Origin: Halomonas gemina
Lineage (GTDB): Bacteria; Pseudomonadota; Gammaproteobacteria; Pseudomonadales; Halomonadaceae
Direction of reading: 5' to 3'
Assembly: GCF_023554995.1 (NCBI RefSeq)
Contig: NZ_JAMJPK010000002.1
Span: forward strand, 1-64,000
Length of the DNA: 64,000 nt
The notes under the pieces are model-generated. The model had not been told where the DNA came from. It saw only the letters and a list, made by a program, of their open reading frames with translations, and ran no database searches. Made by a program: the position numbers and the translations under genes. Within the stretch, counting starts at the first letter, position 1; each line of letters starts with the position of its first letter. Below, in pieces: positions 49,652 through 62,739 of the stretch.

Positions 49652-51076
49652 ATGAGCCGACTCTTCGATTCACGCCCCGGCGATGACGGCCTGCCGGGCC
49701 CCGAACGTCGCCTGGCGGTACTGGCGCTGATCCTGGGTACCCTGATGGCGGTGGTGGACACCACCATGGTCAATATCGCGCTGCCCTCCATGGCGACCGA
49801 CCTCGGGGTCTCCGCCTCCCGGGTGGTGTGGGTCACCAACCTCTTCCAGGTCGTCTGTGCCGCCTTCCTGCTGGTCTTTGCCGCCCTCAGCGAACTGGTC
49901 AGCCGCCGGCGGCTCTATGCCGCCGGGGTGGCGCTGTTCACCCTGGCGGCCCTGGGCAGCGCGCTGGCGCCGAACCTGGAGACCCTGCTGCTGTTCCGGG
50001 CCCTGCAGGGCCTCGGGGCCGCGGCGACGCTGTCCATCGGCCCGTCGCTCTACCGCTCGATCTTTCCCTCGCGTCTGCTTGGCAGCGCCCTGGGGCTCTC
50101 CGCCCTGGTGGTGGCCGGTGGCTACGCCGCCGGGCCGACCCTCGGCGGACTGGTGCTCTCCGTGGCCAACTGGCCCTGGCTGTTCGCCCTGCACGTGCCG
50201 CTGGGGCTCTGCGCCTTCTGGCTGGCCTGGCGGGCGCTGCCCCGGGAGGCGGGGCGGCGCGACGGCTTCGACTGGCGCGGTGCGCTCTGTTCGGTAGCCA
50301 TGCTGGCCGGGCTCTTCCTCGGCCTGGACGGCCTCGGCCACGGGGCGCCTGCCTGGCAGGTGCTCGCCTGGTTGGCCCTGAGCCTGCTCAGTGCCGTGCT
50401 CTTCCTGCAGCGCCAGCGCCGGGCCCGCCACCCGCTGCTGCCGCTCTCGCTGTTTGCCGAGCGACGCTTCACGCTGGCGGTCTCGGCCTCGGGGCTCGCC
50501 TTCGTCGGCCAGGGCCTGGCCTTCGTGGCGCTCTCCTTCCTCTACCAGCAGGAGATGGGGTTCACGCCGCTGGAGACCGCCTGGATGTTCACGCCCTGGC
50601 CGCTGGCGATCATGCTGGTGGGCCCCCTGGCCGGGCAACTGGCCGACCGGGTCAACCCCAGCCTGCTCTCCAGTAGCGGCCTGGTGCTGCTGCTGCTGGG
50701 CCTGGCCGCCCTGGCCGGGCTCGATGCCGAGGCCGGCGTGGTGGACAGCCTGTGGCGCACGGCGCTCTGCGGGCTGGGCTTCGGGCTCTTCCAGCCGCCC
50801 AACAACCGCGAGATGATGGCCAGCGTGCCCCGCGAGCGCAGTGCCCGGGCCTCCGGCGTGATGAGCACGACCCGCACGGTGGGCCAATCGCTGGGCGTTG
50901 CCCTGGTGGGGGCCTTCCTGGCCGCCGGGGCGCCGGTCCAGGCGACCCTCTGGGCAGGGGCGGGAGCCTGCGTGCTGTCGCTCGCGGCGAGTCTGGGGCG
51001 GGTGTCGCTGGCCGGCCGGGCCCAGCGCGAGGCGCGGCGTGGCGAGCCGCTGCGGGCGTCGTCGGACCCGGACTGA
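49652..51076 (+). CDS. MFS drug exporter, DHA2 (EmrB/QacA) type
   Basis: A 474-residue major-facilitator protein with about 12 to 14 membrane segments. VVDTTMVNIALPSMATDL in the first helix is the DHA2 motif D1, and motif A occurs as ALSELVSRRRLYAAG. Motif C (GPTLGG) marks an exporter using the proton gradient. No linked membrane-fusion partner or regulator is seen, so the substrate is unknown. GGAA lies 5 bases before the ATG. Confidence 0.85.
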   Translation: MSRLFDSRPGDDGLPGPERRLAVLALILGTLMAVVDTTMVNIALPSMATDLGVSASRVVWVTNLFQVVCAAFLLVFAALSELVSRRRLYAAGVALFTLAALGSALAPNLETLLLFRALQGLGAAATLSIGPSLYRSIFPSRLLGSALGLSALVVAGGYAAGPTLGGLVLSVANWPWLFALHVPLGLCAFWLAWRALPREAGRRDGFDWRGALCSVAMLAGLFLGLDGLGHGAPAWQVLAWLALSLLSAVLFLQRQRRARHPLLPLSLFAERRFTLAVSASGLAFVGQGLAFVALSFLYQQEMGFTPLETAWMFTPWPLAIMLVGPLAGQLADRVNPSLLSSSGLVLLLLGLAALAGLDAEAGVVDSLWRTALCGLGFGLFQPPNNREMMASVPRERSARASGVMSTTRTVGQSLGVALVGAFLAAGAPVQATLWAGAGACVLSLAASLGRVSLAGRAQREARRGEPLRASSDPD

Positions 51077-51121
51077 AGGCGTACAATGGGCCCATCACTC
51101 ACACAGCATCGGAACCTCGAC

Positions 51122-51433
51122 ATGAGCACCCAGGCCACCATCGAAGACAAGCTCAGGGCCCTCGAGCCCGCCTTCCTGGCCGTGGAGAACGAGAGCCACC
51201 GGCATAACGTGCCGCCGAACTCCGAGACCCACTTCAAGGTCACCCTGGTCGCCTCGCGCTTCGAGGGGCTGATGCCGGTCAAGCGGCACCAGCAGGTCTA
51301 TGCGTTGCTCGCCGATGAGCTCGCCGGCCCCGTCCACGCCCTGGCGCTCCATCTCTTCACGCCCCAGGAGTGGGAAGCCAGCGGCCGCTCCCGCCCCGAA
51401 TCCCCCGACTGCCGGGGCGGCAGCCAGTCGTGA
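51122..51433 (+). CDS. bolA: BolA-family protein
   Basis: A 103-residue protein of the BolA/IbaG family with ESHRHNVPPNSETHFKV (helix-turn and the conserved His), the FEG and VKRHQQVYALLADEL segments and a final HALALHLFTPQEW block. BolA proteins bind glutaredoxins and [2Fe-2S] clusters and act in stress and shape control. It is the first gene of a tight cluster bolA-holD-rimI with overlapping ends. Confidence 0.92.
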   Translation: MSTQATIEDKLRALEPAFLAVENESHRHNVPPNSETHFKVTLVASRFEGLMPVKRHQQVYALLADELAGPVHALALHLFTPQEWEASGRSRPESPDCRGGSQS

Positions 51434-52245
51434 CCCCGGAGGCGCAGCGCCTGCAGTACCTGGAGGCCATGGGCCTGACGGCCTGGGTCTCCCGCTATCG
51501 CCTGCCCAATGCCCTGGCCACGCCGGCCTGTGAGTGGGAGGTCGCCGCGCCGGTGGTCGAGGGGCGCCGCGCCCCGGGGGAGCGGCTGCATGCGCTGCTC
51601 GACGAGGCCGCCGAGGCGCAGACCGCCGCCCCGCGACCGGCCCCCGCCGAGCCCGAACCGCGTCAGCGTCCCGCGGCCGGCAAGGCTCGCGCGCTGCTCG
51701 GTGACCTGGTGCCCCCCGACGAGCAGGAGGCCACGCTCGAGGCGCAGCGCCCGGGTCCCGAGCGTCACAGCGGAGAGGCGCTGCGCTTCACCCTGCAGGT
51801 GGCCTGCCTGGATGGCCGCTGGCTGGTGCTGCTGCCCGGGGAGGCGCCGCCCGGCAGCGTGGAACTGCGCCTGCTGCGCCACCTGCTGCAGGCCGCCGGC
51901 GTGGTGCCCGAACAGATGCCGGCCTTCGAGGCCTTCCGCTGGCCCCAGGTGGAAGGGTTGCCGGTGGAGGCGCCGCTGGAGGAGGCTCGCGAGGGCCTCC
52001 AGGCCTTCCTGGCCGGCCGGCAGCGCCGAGGCTGGGCACCGGAACGGCTGCTGGTGTTCGGCGAGGATGCGACCCTCGCCGAGTTGCTGACTCTCGCCGA
52101 CGGCCACTGTCCGCTGCTGGCGCTGCCGGCCTGGCAGGGACCTGCGCTTGGCGAGCTGGCCGGCAGTGCCGAGGCCAAGCGCGCCCTCTGGCCGCGGATG
52201 GCCGGCTGGCGGGATGCCTGGCAGGCGGGCCGTGAGCCCGACTGA
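51430..52245 (+). CDS. holD: Putative HolD-like DNA polymerase III psi subunit
   Basis: A 271-residue protein that overlaps bolA by four bases (GTG start, GTGA). The N-terminal LQYLEAMGLTAWVSRYRLPNA resembles the HolD start (LQQLGITQW...), and the C-terminus EAKRALWPRMAGWRDAW resembles the HolD ARAALW end; the gene is directly upstream of rimI exactly as holD is in E. coli. It is twice the E. coli length (137 residues) because of a low-complexity Pro- and Ala-rich linker at about 60-120. Assignment rests on weak end motifs plus context. Confidence 0.6.
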   Translation: MTPEAQRLQYLEAMGLTAWVSRYRLPNALATPACEWEVAAPVVEGRRAPGERLHALLDEAAEAQTAAPRPAPAEPEPRQRPAAGKARALLGDLVPPDEQEATLEAQRPGPERHSGEALRFTLQVACLDGRWLVLLPGEAPPGSVELRLLRHLLQAAGVVPEQMPAFEAFRWPQVEGLPVEAPLEEAREGLQAFLAGRQRRGWAPERLLVFGEDATLAELLTLADGHCPLLALPAWQGPALGELAGSAEAKRALWPRMAGWRDAWQAGREPD

Positions 52246-52693
52246 GGCGGTGCGGCGGCTGGCCCCCGACGACCTGGCGATGCTGTCGGCCCTGGAGCAG
52301 GCCGCCAGCCCCGCCCCCTGGAGTCCGGGCCAGCTGCGGGCCGCGCTGGCCGACCCCGATACCCGGGTGTTCGGCATCGAGCAGGAGGCATGCCTTGTCG
52401 GCCATGCGCTAGTGGTGCGGCTGCCCTTCGAGGCGGAGCTTCAGGCGATCCTGGTAGATCGGGAGGCGCGCCGCCAGGGGATGGCGGGGCGGTTGCTGGC
52501 GGCGGTGATCGAACAGGCGCGTGCCTGGAACAGCGAGCGTCTGCTGCTCGAGGTGAGGGCGGGCAACGAGACCGCCCTGGCACTCTATCGGCGTGCGGGG
52601 TTCGGCGAGGACGGCAGGCGGCATGGCTACTATCCGGCACGCGTTGCCGGCCGGCGGGAGGACGCGCTGCTGATGTCGCTCCCGCTGGCCTGA
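52232..52693 (+). CDS. rimI: Ribosomal protein S18 alanine N-acetyltransferase RimI
   Basis: A 153-residue GNAT acetyltransferase. The CoA-binding motif A is RRQGMAGRLLAAVIEQA, and the later ERLLLEVRAGNETALALYRRAGF is typical of RimI. It acetylates the N-terminus of S18. It uses a GTG start (52232) overlapping the holD end by 14 bases; a GTG six codons later is an alternative. Confidence 0.88.
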   Translation: MSPTEAVRRLAPDDLAMLSALEQAASPAPWSPGQLRAALADPDTRVFGIEQEACLVGHALVVRLPFEAELQAILVDREARRQGMAGRLLAAVIEQARAWNSERLLLEVRAGNETALALYRRAGFGEDGRRHGYYPARVAGRREDALLMSLPLA

Positions 52694-52700
52694 GGCCGCC

Positions 52701-52892
52701 TCAGCTGCTGGTGGTCTCGACCTCGTCGAACTTGCCCAGCAGGGCGGAGAGGCGGCGCTCCCACTCCTCGCGCTCCTGCTTCAGGCGGGCGTTTTCCTCG
52801 CGCAGCTCCTCGGCTTCCATCCTCATCAACTCCAGGGCCTCGACGGCGCTGGTGACCTTCTGTTCGAGCTGGTTGAAGAGTTCGATACTCAT
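52701..52892 (-). CDS. zapB: Cell division protein ZapB (short form)
   Basis: A 63-residue coiled-coil protein: MSIELFNQLEQKVTSAVEAL at the start and ERRLSALLGKFDEV at the end match E. coli ZapB, but the middle of the coiled coil is about 16 residues shorter than in E. coli (79 residues). ZapB forms filaments that help the Z-ring through ZapA. It lies convergent to rimI and beside rsmD on the minus strand. Confidence 0.88.
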   Translation of the reverse strand: MSIELFNQLEQKVTSAVEALELMRMEAEELREENARLKQEREEWERRLSALLGKFDEVETTSS

Positions 52893-52970
52893 CCTGTTCT
52901 CCTGACATCCTGCGGGTGGGGCGTGCCCGTTGGCTTCCTTCAGCGCGCAGCGTAACGCCGCGCCCGGGGC

Positions 52971-53630
52971 TCAGCAAGCGTCGCCGTCGGGCGACCCCGA
53001 GCCAGGCGGGTGCCGGCGGTAGAGCCGCCCTGTGCTGTCACCGGCACGCACCTCGCGGTGCAGTTGCCAGCTGGCGGGCACCTCGGGGGCGAGCGCCGAT
53101 TCGGTTTCCACGTAGACGAGCGCGTCCTCGGCGAGCCAGCCGGCCTCCAGGGCGTGGCAGCAGGCCCCGGCGAGCCCCTGGCGGAAGGGCGGGTCCAAGA
53201 ATACCAGGGAGAAGGGGGTGGGGTCGCCGGAGAGGAAGGCCAGGGCATCGGCGGTGACCAGGCGCCCCCGCTCGTCGGCCCCCAGGGTCGCTAGGTTGTC
53301 GGCCAGCTGGCGCGCCACGCGAGCGTCGCGCTCGACGAACAGCGCCTGCCGGGCACCCCGCGAGAGGGCTTCCAGGCCGAGTGCCCCGGTGCCGGCGAAG
53401 AGGTCGAGGACCCGTGCTCCGGGCGTGGCGGCGTAGAGCCAGTTGAACAGGGTCTCGCGCACCCGGTCGGGGGTGGGGCGCAGCCCCGGCTGGTCGAGTA
53501 CCGGCAGCTGACGGCGCCGGTACTCGCCGCCGATCAGGCGCAGCCGTCCGGCGTTCCGACGGCCGGGGCCCTTGGCCGGGGTGGCGGCCGGTCGGCGGGG
53601 CTTTCGAGAGGGGGAGCGGCGTCGAGTCAT
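52971..53630 (-). CDS. rsmD: 16S rRNA (guanine966-N2)-methyltransferase RsmD
   Basis: A 219-residue Rossmann-fold methyltransferase. It starts with a basic tail (residues 1-28) that likely binds rRNA, then RLIGGEYRRRQLPV, the RPTPDRVRETLFNWL block, the AdoMet motif VLDLFAGTGALGLEALSRGA and the catalytic LVFLDPPF. It modifies G966 late in 30S assembly. It is divergent from ftsY, as in E. coli. Confidence 0.95.
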   Translation of the reverse strand: MTRRRSPSRKPRRPAATPAKGPGRRNAGRLRLIGGEYRRRQLPVLDQPGLRPTPDRVRETLFNWLYAATPGARVLDLFAGTGALGLEALSRGARQALFVERDARVARQLADNLATLGADERGRLVTADALAFLSGDPTPFSLVFLDPPFRQGLAGACCHALEAGWLAEDALVYVETESALAPEVPASWQLHREVRAGDSTGRLYRRHPPGSGSPDGDAC

Positions 53631-53721
53631 GGGGGCGGATTGTAACCGCCGGCTTGTCCACAGTCATGGTGCGCGATGGTAGGATGAGGCGATTCGTTCA
53701 TCCGTGAGGCGTGATCCCCCC

Positions 53722-54977
<1,256 letters not shown>

Positions 54978-54981
<4 letters not shown>

Positions 54982-55646
54982 TCGCCTTCGAGCATGTCGG
55001 CAAGCGCTACGGAGGGCGCTTCGAGGCGCTCGCCAATATCGACTTCCGGGTGCGGCGCGGCGAGATGGTCTTCCTCACCGGCCACTCCGGGGCGGGCAAG
55101 AGCTCGCTGTTGCGCCTGATCATGCGCCTTGAACGGCCCAGTCGCGGCAAGGTGCGAGTGGCGGGTCATGATATCGACCGCCTCCACCACAGCCAGATCC
55201 CCTTCTATCGCCGCCAGATCGGCGTGGTCTTCCAGAACCACCAGCTGCTCTTCGATCGCTCGATCTACCACAACGTGGCCCTGCCGCTGGAGATCCAGGG
55301 GGTCGAGCACCGCGAGGCGGCACGACGGGTGCGAGCGGCGCTGGACAAGGTGGGGCTCCTGCACCGCGAGGCCGCGCTGCCCATCGAGCTCTCGGGTGGC
55401 GAGCAGCAGCGGGTCGGCATCGCTCGGGCGGTGGTCAACAAGCCGGCGCTGCTGCTGGCCGACGAGCCCACCGGCAACCTCGACCCCCAGCTCTCCGCCG
55501 ACATCATGGCGCTGTTCGAGGACTTCAACCGCATCGGGACCACGGTGATGGTCGCCAGCCACGACCTGGCGCTGATCGCCCGGCTGCGTCACCGCACCCT
55601 GCGACTCCATGAGGGGCGTCTGGTGGCCGACGAGGAGGTCGCATGA
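54978..55646 (+). CDS. ftsE: Cell division ATP-binding protein FtsE
   Basis: A 222-residue ABC ATPase. Walker [11 protein letters not shown]-loop VFQNHQLL, signature [14 protein letters not shown] and Walker [13 protein letters not shown] are intact. With FtsX it controls periplasmic septal amidases through EnvC-type adaptors. Start overlaps ftsY (ATGA). Confidence 0.97.
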
Positions 55647-56617
55647 GCCGCGAAGCCGCCCCTACGCCCCGTGGCGCGCGCACGCAGCGCCCGGCAGGCG
55701 GTGTCCGCTGGCGGGCGTGGGCCCGCCACCACCGTGCCATGGCCGTCGACAGTGCCCGCCGCCTGCTGCGCCGCCCCTTGGGCAGCCTGCTGACCATGCT
55801 GGCCATTGCCATCGCCCTGGTGCTGCCGGCGGGGCTCTGGCTGACCCTGGACAGCGCCCGCCTGCTCGACGCCGAGTTGGAGGAGAGCGCGACACTCACC
55901 GCCTATCTGGCCACCGGGGTCGGGGAGGGCGAGGCCGGGCGTATCGAGGAGGCGCTGGCCGCCCAGGCGGGGGTGGTCGGCACCCGGCTGATCACCGCCG
56001 CCGAGGGCATGGCCGAGTTCCAGCAGGCGCTGGGGCTGCGCGATGCCCTGGCGCGACTCGAGGGCAACCCCCTGCCGGCCAGCGTGGTGGTGCGCCCCGA
56101 CGACCCTGACCCCGCGGCGGTACGAGGCCTCGCCGAGCGTCTCGAGGCCGTCCCCGGGGTCGAGGAGGTGCGCCTGGACCTCGCCTGGCTGGAGCGCCTG
56201 CGCCACCTCGCCGAGCTGGGCCAGCGGGTCACCCTGGCGCTGGGCGTGCTGTTCGGACTGGGCGTGCTGCTGGTGGTCGGCAACACCATCCGCCTCGCCG
56301 TGGAGAATCGCCGCCAGGAGATCGAGGTGGTGACCCTGATCGGCGCCACCCATGCCTTCGTGCGTCGCCCCTTCCTCTACAGCGGGGCCTGGTTCGGGCT
56401 GGGCGGCGGCCTGCTGGCCTGGGGCCTGCTGACGCTCGGCAGCGACTGGCTCTCGGCGCCCGTCTCGGCCCTGGCGGCGAGCTACGGAGCCAGCTTCCAC
56501 CTGCCGCGGCTGGGGCCCGAGGGGTCTACAATTCTGCTTGCCTGTAGTACACTGCTTGGCTGGCTGGGTGCCTGGATTGCCGTGAATCGGCACCTGGCGG
56601 AGATCCGGCCTCGCTGA
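55643..56617 (+). CDS. ftsX: Cell division protein FtsX
   Basis: A 324-residue four-TM permease. A long basic cytoplasmic N-terminus (1-40) precedes the first membrane helix (about 46-68), a periplasmic domain (about 70-195) that binds the amidase activator, and three more helices, ending in the cytoplasm. It overlaps ftsE by four bases. Promoter-like AT-rich bases in its 3' end (TACAAT at 56527-56532) may serve rpoH. Confidence 0.95.
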   Translation: MSREAAPTPRGARTQRPAGGVRWRAWARHHRAMAVDSARRLLRRPLGSLLTMLAIAIALVLPAGLWLTLDSARLLDAELEESATLTAYLATGVGEGEAGRIEEALAAQAGVVGTRLITAAEGMAEFQQALGLRDALARLEGNPLPASVVVRPDDPDPAAVRGLAERLEAVPGVEEVRLDLAWLERLRHLAELGQRVTLALGVLFGLGVLLVVGNTIRLAVENRRQEIEVVTLIGATHAFVRRPFLYSGAWFGLGGGLLAWGLLTLGSDWLSAPVSALAASYGASFHLPRLGPEGSTILLACSTLLGWLGAWIAVNRHLAEIRPR

Positions 56618-56735
56618 GGCGAGCGCCGGTCGAATCCACGGGATATCGGGCATCAGCCGGAACTTTCGTCGGCATTTACCGTCTTATGCGGCGACCATGT
56701 ACAGCCTTATGGGTTTCGAAGGAGACAACCTGCAC

Positions 56736-57602
56736 ATGAGCACCAGTCTTCTGCCGGTGGGTCAACTCTCGCCGGGTCATGACCTGAACGGTTACATCCA
56801 GGCGGTCAACGGCATCCCCATGCTGACCGTCGACGAGGAGCGCGAGCTGGCCTTCCGCCTGCACGACGAGGGCGACCTCGAGGCGGCGCGTCGCCTGGTG
56901 CTCTCGCATCTGCGCTTCGTCGTCTATATCGCCCGCAGCTATTCCGGCTACGGCTTGCCCCAGGCCGACCTCATCCAGGAAGGCAATGTCGGCCTGATGA
57001 AGGCCGTCAAGCGCTTCGACCCCAACCAGGGCGTGCGGCTGGTCTCCTTCGCCGTGCACTGGATCAAGGCCGAGATCCACGAGTTTGTGCTGCGCAACTG
57101 GCGCATCGTCAAGATCGCCACCACCAAGGCCCAGCGCAAGCTGTTCTTCAACCTGCGGGGCGCCAAGAAGCGCCTGGCCTGGCTGAACAGCGACGAGGTC
57201 GAGGCCATCGCCAAGGACCTCGACGTCAAGCCCGAGGTGGTGCGCGAGATGGAAGGGCGCCTGTCGGCCCACGACGCCGGCTTCGATGCCTCGCCGGGGG
57301 AGGACGACGAGTCCGCCTACCAGGCGCCGGTGCACTTCCTCGATGATGCCAGCGCCGATCCGGCCACCCAGCTCGAGGACAGCGACTGGGAGCAGGATGC
57401 CACGCATCGCCTGCAGCAGGCCCTGGAGGCCCTCGACGATCGCTCACGGGACATCCTGCAGCGTCGCTGGCTGGGTGACGACAAGGCTACCCTGCACGAG
57501 CTGGCCGACGTCTACGGCGTTTCCGCCGAACGCATCCGCCAGCTCGAGAAGAACGCCATGAAGAAGATCCGCCAGCAGATCGGTGACGCCATGGCGGCGT
57601 GA
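56736..57602 (+). CDS. rpoH: Heat-shock sigma factor RpoH (sigma 32)
   Basis: A 288-residue group 3 sigma factor. Region 2 binds the -10 element ([26 protein letters not shown], shown in part), the RpoH box QRKLFFNLR that is specific to sigma 32 follows, and region 4 has the helix-turn-helix [20 protein letters not shown]. It turns on chaperones and proteases. It follows ftsX as in all gammaproteobacteria. The start MSTSLLPVG at 56736 fits family alignments; GGAG lies 11 bases upstream. Confidence 0.97.
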   Translation: MSTSLLPVGQLSPGHDLNGYIQAVNGIPMLTVDEERELAFRLHDEGDLEAARRLVLSHLRFVVYIARSYSGYGLPQADLIQEGNVGLMKAVKRFDPNQGVRLVSFAVHWIKAEIHEFVLRNWRIVKIATTKAQRKLFFNLRGAKKRLAWLNSDEVEAIAKDLDVKPEVVREMEGRLSAHDAGFDASPGEDDESAYQAPVHFLDDASADPATQLEDSDWEQDATHRLQQALEALDDRSRDILQRRWLGDDKATLHELADVYGVSAERIRQLEKNAMKKIRQQIGDAMAA

Positions 57603-57631
57603 CGCCCTCCGGGCAGCGCCAAGCAGCCAAG

Positions 57632-57668
57632 AAAAACCTCCAGCAGAGTCGCTTGCTGGAGGTTTTTT
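57632..57668. terminator. Strong bidirectional terminator after rpoH
   Basis: AAAAACCTCCAGCA (57632-57645) pairs with TGCTGGAGGTTTTT around an 8-base loop, giving T and A tracts on both sides. Confidence 0.92.
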
Positions 57669-57699
57669 GTTGCCATAGTGCTGCGCGAGCACCATCCTG

Positions 57700-57755
57700 C
57701 TCGGCGCTCGGCGCTCGGCGCTCGGCGCTCGGCGCTCGGCGCTCGGCGCTCGGCG
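57700..57755. repeat. Heptamer tandem array (CTCGGCG x 8)
   Basis: Eight perfect head-to-tail copies of CTCGGCG end two bases before the slmA stop codon, between the rpoH terminator and slmA. Non-coding on present evidence. Confidence 0.95.
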
Positions 57756-57757
57756 TG

Positions 57758-58369
57758 CTACGCCGTCTGCGGGCTCTCACGCAGCAGTTGGGCGGAGAGC
57801 AGCGCCCACTGGTCGTTCCAATGCTCGGTGGGGCGGTGGCGAAAGTCGCTGCGCACGTAGCGCGAGATCTGCCCCTCGAGGTGGGCCAGCAGCAGGTTGG
57901 CGGCCGCCGAGACCGGCAGCGAGGGTCGCCGCCCCTCGCGCAGCTCCGCCTCGCGCAGCACCTGCTTGAGCTGGGTCTCCAGGCGCTCGAAGAGCTGGTG
58001 GATGCGCAAGCGCAGCCGTGACGTCTCGCCGGTCAGGGCGTCGCCGCCCAGCAGGCGCGAGAGGCCCGGGTTCTTCTCGGCGAAGGCCAGCACCAGGGTG
58101 AGGATCTGGCCGCAGCGCGGCAGCGCTTCCGGCACCTCCTCGAGGATGCGGCCGATGCGCTCGAAGAGGGATTCCTCGATGAAGGCGATCAGCCCCTCGA
58201 ACATCCGCGCCTTGCTGGGGAAGTGGCGATAGAGCGCTGCCTCCGAGACGCCGACCTGGCGGGCCAGGGCGGCCACGGTGATGCGCTTGCCGCTGTCCTC
58301 CTCCAGCATCAGCGCCAGGCCCTGCAGGATCTGCTCGCGGCGACTGGGGGTACGTGTTTCCTGCGTCAT
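57758..58369 (-). CDS. slmA: Nucleoid occlusion factor SlmA
   Basis: A 203-residue TetR-fold protein, close to E. coli SlmA (198). The helix-turn-helix has [31 protein letters not shown], shown in part as [17 protein letters not shown]. It binds SBS sites on DNA and blocks FtsZ over the nucleoid. It lies next to argB, algC, dut and coaBC; in E. coli slmA is next to dut. No SBS consensus was noticed in this window. Confidence 0.92.
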   Translation of the reverse strand: MTQETRTPSRREQILQGLALMLEEDSGKRITVAALARQVGVSEAALYRHFPSKARMFEGLIAFIEESLFERIGRILEEVPEALPRCGQILTLVLAFAEKNPGLSRLLGGDALTGETSRLRLRIHQLFERLETQLKQVLREAELREGRRPSLPVSAAANLLLAHLEGQISRYVRSDFRHRPTEHWNDQWALLSAQLLRESPQTA

Positions 58370-58410
58370 GTCGTTATGTTCTTGTCGGTCGGGTGGATCG
58401 GGCCGGGGGC

Positions 58411-60764
<2,354 letters not shown>

Positions 60765-60814
60765 GGGGTCCGTCCTTTATGAAGTTTCGAGTGGCACGCT
60801 GCCGTCCCCGGGCG

Positions 60815-61297
60815 TCAGTGACGACCGGAGCTACCGAACCCGCCGGTGCCACGCTGGTCGGCGCCGCGGTGGCGTTCGTCGAAGGCTTCGACGACCTCGA
60901 GGTCGGCGTGCATCACGGGAACAAGCACATACTGTGCCAGCCTCTCGAAGGGCTCGATGGTGAAGGGCGCGTCGCCACGGTTCCATGTGGAGATCATCAG
61001 TTCGCCCTGGTAGTCGGAATCGATCAGCCCCACCAGGTTGCCGAGCACGATGCCGTGCTTGTGGCCCAGCCCCGAGCGGGGCAGGATCATGCCGGCGAGA
61101 TTCGGGTCGGCGATGTGGATGGCGAGCCCGGTGCGTATCAGCTCGCACTGCCCGGGCGCCAGGGTCAGGGGGGCGTCGAGCAGGGCACGCAGGTCCATGC
61201 CGGCGGAGCCTTCGGTGGCGTAGTGGGGCAGGGCGTCACGCAGGCGCTCGTCGAGCAGCTGGATGGCGAGGCGCGGGCGGTCGGGAATCGCGGGCAT
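60815..61297 (-). CDS. dut: dUTP diphosphatase
   Basis: A 160-residue trimeric dUTPase. The five motifs are visible: [35 protein letters not shown] and the C-terminal [10 protein letters not shown] that closes the active site. It cleaves dUTP to dUMP and keeps uracil out of DNA. It lies 50 bases from algC and 23 bases from coaBC. Confidence 0.97.
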   Translation of the reverse strand: MPAIPDRPRLAIQLLDERLRDALPHYATEGSAGMDLRALLDAPLTLAPGQCELIRTGLAIHIADPNLAGMILPRSGLGHKHGIVLGNLVGLIDSDYQGELMISTWNRGDAPFTIEPFERLAQYVLVPVMHADLEVVEAFDERHRGADQRGTGGFGSSGRH

Positions 61298-61320
61298 CGT
61301 AGGTCCTCGGGGGGTCGGTG

Positions 61321-62628
61321 TCAGGGGGCGTGACGGGACGCCAGGCAGGCCAGGGCGCGGCGCACCACCGCCAGGGCGAGCCGCGACTTGGTCTGGGGAG
61401 CGAGGCTCTCGCTGCCTTCACTGTCGCCGTCCCGCCACAGCAGCAGGGCGGCGTTGTCGTCGCTGCCGAAGCCGAGTCCGGCCCGGGAGACATCGTTGGC
61501 GACGATCATGTCGAGCCCCTTGCGGGTTAGCTTGTCCCGGGCATAGGCCTCCAGGTCGCGGGTCTCGGCGGCGAATCCCACCACCAGCGGGCGCTGCGAC
61601 TCGGGCAGCGCGGCTACGCAGGCGATGATGTCGGGATTCTTCACCAGGCGCAGGGTAAGGCTCTCCTCACCTTCGACCTTCTTGATCTTGTGCTCGGCGG
61701 CCGTTTCGGCGCGGTAGTCGGCCACGGCGGCGCAGCCGATAAAGATATCGCTGTCGGCGGCCAGCCGCTGGGCGGCTTCGTGCATCTCCCGGGCCGATTC
61801 CACGTCGGTGCGCTCGACGCCAGCGGGGGTCGGCAGGGCGACCGGGCCGCTGATCAGCCTCACCCGGGCGCCCAGCGAGGCCGCGACGGCGGCCAGGGCG
61901 AAGCCCATCTTGCCGGAGCTGTGGTTGGAGAGGTAGCGCACCGGGTCCAGCGGCTCCCGAGTCGGGCCGGCGGTGATGGTGACGGTCAGGCCATCGGCTT
62001 CCAGTGACCCATCCGGTGCGGCCGGCGCGCCATCGGATGCCTGGGCCGGCGCGGCTTCGGGCGCCATTGTGGGCGCGGCATCGGGCGCCAGGGAGAGCAG
62101 CGCCGCCAGGATCGCCTCGGGCTCCAGCATTCGCCCTGGCCCCACGTCGCCGCAGGCCTGGTCGCCGCTGTCCGGCCCCAGCAGCTGCCAGCCGTCCTCG
62201 GCCAGCTGGCGCGCATTACGCCGGGTGGCCGGGTGGCGCCACATGGCCTGGTTCATGGCCGGGGCCATCACCTTCTCGGCGTCGCTCGCCAGGCAGAGGG
62301 TGGTGAGCAGGTCGTCCGCCAGGCCCTGGGCGAGGCGCGACATCAGGTCGGCGGTGGCCGGGGCGATAAGGATGGTCTCGGCCCAGCGGGCCAGTTCGAT
62401 ATGCCCCATGCCGGCCTCGGCCTCGGGGTCGAGCAGCGAGGTGCGCACCGCTTCGCCGGTCAGGGCTTGCAGCGTCAGGGGCGTGATGAAGGCCTGAGCG
62501 CCCTCGGTCATCACCACGCGCACCTCGCAGCCGGCCTGGGTGAGCAGGCGGGCGAGCTGGGCGCTCTTGTAGGCGGCGATGCCGGCGCTGATGCCGAGCA
62601 GGACGCGCCGGCGAGGGGGTGTCGACAT
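61321..62628 (-). CDS. coaBC: Bifunctional CoaBC
   Basis: A 435-residue enzyme of coenzyme A synthesis. The N-terminal flavin domain (CoaC, about 1-185) has [18 protein letters not shown], the active-site His in [10 protein letters not shown], and PAMNQAMW; the C-terminal CoaB (about 215-435) has [25 protein letters not shown]. The linker (about 182-212) is a Pro-, Ala- and Met-rich stretch longer than in E. coli. It turns phosphopantothenate and cysteine into phosphopantetheine. Confidence 0.96.
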   Translation of the reverse strand: MSTPPRRRVLLGISAGIAAYKSAQLARLLTQAGCEVRVVMTEGAQAFITPLTLQALTGEAVRTSLLDPEAEAGMGHIELARWAETILIAPATADLMSRLAQGLADDLLTTLCLASDAEKVMAPAMNQAMWRHPATRRNARQLAEDGWQLLGPDSGDQACGDVGPGRMLEPEAILAALLSLAPDAAPTMAPEAAPAQASDGAPAAPDGSLEADGLTVTITAGPTREPLDPVRYLSNHSSGKMGFALAAVAASLGARVRLISGPVALPTPAGVERTDVESAREMHEAAQRLAADSDIFIGCAAVADYRAETAAEHKIKKVEGEESLTLRLVKNPDIIACVAALPESQRPLVVGFAAETRDLEAYARDKLTRKGLDMIVANDVSRAGLGFGSDDNAALLLWRDGDSEGSESLAPQTKSRLALAVVRRALACLASRHAP

Positions 62629-62739
62629 GGCGGTATCCGAGCGTGAATCCGGTCGCCTACCTTACCACCGGTGCCCGACCTTGCGTAGCCGCCGGGCCGG
62701 CTACACTGACAGTCATGGACGTCAGGCAGGGAGGCAGGG

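Noticed and set aside
53654-53685. Promoter for ftsY (TTGTCC and TAGGAT) and a DnaA-like TTGTCCACA
   Set aside because: Spacing of the boxes is 20 bases, and the DnaA-like site is single and imperfect.
57700-57755. Heptamer array as a CRISPR
   Set aside because: Seven-base units with no spacers; no cas genes are in the window.
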